Origin: an uncultured Burkholderiaceae bacterium
GTDB taxonomy: Bacteria > Pseudomonadota > Gammaproteobacteria > Burkholderiales > Burkholderiaceae
Assembly (NCBI GenBank): GCA_937871985.1
Contig: CALMPB010000201.1
Coordinates: 1-6,558 of the forward strand
Length of the DNA stretch: 6,558 nucleotides
Reading direction: 5' to 3'
A program made the translations under genes and the position numbers. This document shows, in pieces, positions 5,134 to 6,558 of this stretch. How positions within the stretch are numbered: the first letter of the stretch is position 1; each line of letters begins with the position of its first letter. A model generated the notes under the pieces. That model was not told where the DNA came from. It saw only the letters and a list, made by a program, of their open reading frames with translations, and searched no databases.

Positions 5134-5472
5134 TCATGCGTCCAGCCGGCCAAACAGGTGCTGGCAGTCATCAGCCGACCTTGGCGCGGCTGCGGTATCG
5201 AGTTTACGCAAAGCATCCATGATCTGGTCGAAGGATACCGGCTGCTTGGCACCTGGCGGATGGCGCAAAACCGGCATGGATTCGACCGTACAGGCATCAG
5301 AAGCCCAGGACGACAAGATTGCGCGCTTTTCCTGAAGGTGGAGCGTGTCATCCGCGAGCACGTCCTCGGGACATCTGAAGAACCGGCCTGGCGTCAGCAG
5401 CCGGTCCAGCGCCGGGTCGGATGTTTCGGGGGCAAGGGAAGGAATGATCGGCGAGAGCGTCTGTCGGTCCAT
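5134..5472 (-). CDS. Conserved hypothetical protein upstream of usg
   Basis: A 112-residue soluble protein with no signal peptide or membrane segment. The middle reads PALDRLLTPGRFFRCPEDVL (20-39), then a helix LQEKRAILSSWASDAC (46-61), VESMPVLRHPPG (63-74) and VSFDQIMDALRKLD. I recall this pattern (PEDVL, EKRAILASWASDA, a C- or M-rich PALR-PPG, then SFDEIMDALR) as a small family of unknown function in alphaproteobacteria. No catalytic motif can be named. The start is ATG 5472, with GGAGG six bases before it; an in-frame ATG at 5523 has no such site. First gene of a two-gene unit with usg, divergent from groESL, with an RpoH-like promoter upstream. Confidence 0.8.
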   Translation of the reverse strand: MDRQTLSPIIPSLAPETSDPALDRLLTPGRFFRCPEDVLADDTLHLQEKRAILSSWASDACTVESMPVLRHPPGAKQPVSFDQIMDALRKLDTAAAPRSADDCQHLFGRLDA

Positions 5473-5522
5473 GGTTGTCCTCCGTCTCCAAAGCTCCTTT
5501 GTCGAGGATCCGGTTTGGTCCA

Positions 5523-5541
5523 CGCCGGCGGCAAGCCGGCG
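5523..5541 (-). promoter_or_regulatory. Leader hairpin ahead of the usg unit
   Basis: Arms CGCCGGC (5523-5529) and GCCGGCG (5535-5541) pair perfectly around a 5-base loop. It lies just below the candidate promoter at 5548-5576 and would form in the 5' leader of the minus-strand transcript. It does not touch the ribosome site of the next gene. Its role is unknown. Confidence 0.4.
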
Positions 5542-5547
5542 CGCATA

Positions 5548-5576
5548 ATTTTGTTCGCATCGGCGTCGAAATCAAG
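5548..5576 (-). promoter_or_regulatory. Candidate RpoH-like promoter of the hypothetical-usg unit
   Basis: CTTGAT (5576-5571) and CAAAAT (5553-5548) are 17 bases apart: 5 of 6 and 4 of 6 matches to CTTGAA and CCATAT. The spacing equals that of the hsp20 promoter. A sigma-70 reading (TTGATT with an A/T-rich -10) is also possible. Confidence 0.4.
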
Positions 5577-5623
5577 TCCAGAATTCGCCTTACAGAACCG
5601 ATTAGCCGTATGTTTTCATGTCA

Positions 5624-5650
5624 CTAGCAGTCGTCCACGGCGAGTGCTGA
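5624..5650 (+). promoter_or_regulatory. CIRCE operator (HrcA binding site) of groESL
   Basis: Left arm CTAGCAGTC (5624-5632), a 9-base spacer, right arm GAGTGCTGA (5642-5650). The consensus is TTAGCACTC-N9-GAGTGCTAA, so there are two mismatches on the left and one on the right. HrcA repressor bound here blocks groESL transcription until heat or other folding stress ties up GroEL. I could not pick convincing -35/-10 hexamers; the promoter should overlap 5585-5625. Confidence 0.82.
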
Positions 5651-5703
5651 AAATTTATTGGCGACCTCTTGAAAGTCGAAAGGCGCGAAATTAGCTCGAC
5701 ATG

Positions 5704-5728
5704 CGCGCGGTGCCGAAAGGGTCGCGCG
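5704..5728 (+). promoter_or_regulatory. GC-rich hairpin in the groES leader
   Basis: CGCGCG (5704-5709) pairs with CGCGCG (5723-5728), and two C-G pairs inside close a GAAA tetraloop (5715-5718). It lies in the roughly 150-base leader between the CIRCE operator and the groES start. It does not occlude the ribosome site. Possibly an mRNA stabilising structure. Confidence 0.3.
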
Positions 5729-5799
5729 AGCCCCGCCCGGGTCCATCCGATCCGGAGCGGAGGAACCTCAAAAATCTGTTTGTCCTGAAGGAGAACGAT

Positions 5800-6558
<759 letters not shown>

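Noticed and set aside
5109..5351. In-frame N-terminal extension of Usg
   Set aside because: It overlaps the upstream gene in another frame and is unlike the family; MISREF is the normal start.
5125..5694. A 189-codon plus-strand frame
   Set aside because: Antisense of the hypothetical protein gene and the control region; no recognisable features.
5701..5799. In-frame N-terminal extension of GroES
   Set aside because: GroES has a fixed N-terminus near FRPLHDR, and GAAGGAG sits just before ATG 5800. The extension covers the leader hairpin.

Overview
The window looks like chromosome or accessory DNA of a rhizobial alphaproteobacterium (order Hyphomicrobiales, Mesorhizobium/Phyllobacteriaceae-like). 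This rests on the Usg protein, a DUF982 protein, a CsbD-type gene, promoters of the EcfG form GGAAC-N16-CGTT, a ROSE-type RNA thermometer ahead of a small heat-shock gene, and a CIRCE element ahead of groES-groEL. The genus is inferred from remembered family content, not from a search.

Layout. 1-1173: the possible tail of an upstream gene, then a complete zinc-ribbon metallopeptidase (Peptidase_Mx type, HELGH motif). 1174-1933: an EcfG-type promoter, a broken csbD-like gene (start codon ATA, one-base frameshift near the end), and a 126-bp nested palindrome. 1934-2641: a complete DUF72 (YecE-like) gene, with a 12-bp stem-loop across its stop. 2642-3342: a decayed stretch with a minus-strand NYN/LabA-like nuclease remnant. 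3343-3633: a DUF982 gene, tail to tail with a minus-strand single-domain response regulator (3646-4029) that has its own EcfG-type promoter. 4221-4697 minus: an Hsp20 gene with an RpoH-type promoter and a ROSE thermometer. 4839-5472 minus: a two-gene unit, a conserved hypothetical followed by usg. 5524-5799: divergent control region with a CIRCE operator. 5800-6558 plus: groES and the first 127 codons of groEL, cut by the window edge.

How it fits together. The right two thirds is a stress and proteostasis neighbourhood. Four distinct stress-control devices can be read directly from the DNA: EcfG-type general-stress promoters (csbD, response regulator), RpoH-like promoters (hsp20, possibly the usg unit), an RNA thermometer (hsp20) and an HrcA/CIRCE operator (groESL). 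GroES/GroEL and Hsp20 handle unfolded protein, and the response regulator and CsbD-like gene appear to belong to the general stress regulon. Between them lie two decayed genes, so the left half looks like a region undergoing gene loss. I see no CRISPR array, tRNA, rRNA, insertion sequence or integrase. I found no clearly new multi-gene system. The least explained items are the nested palindrome, the csbD gene whose promoter and ribosome site outlived its start codon, and the two unannotated families beside the chaperones.
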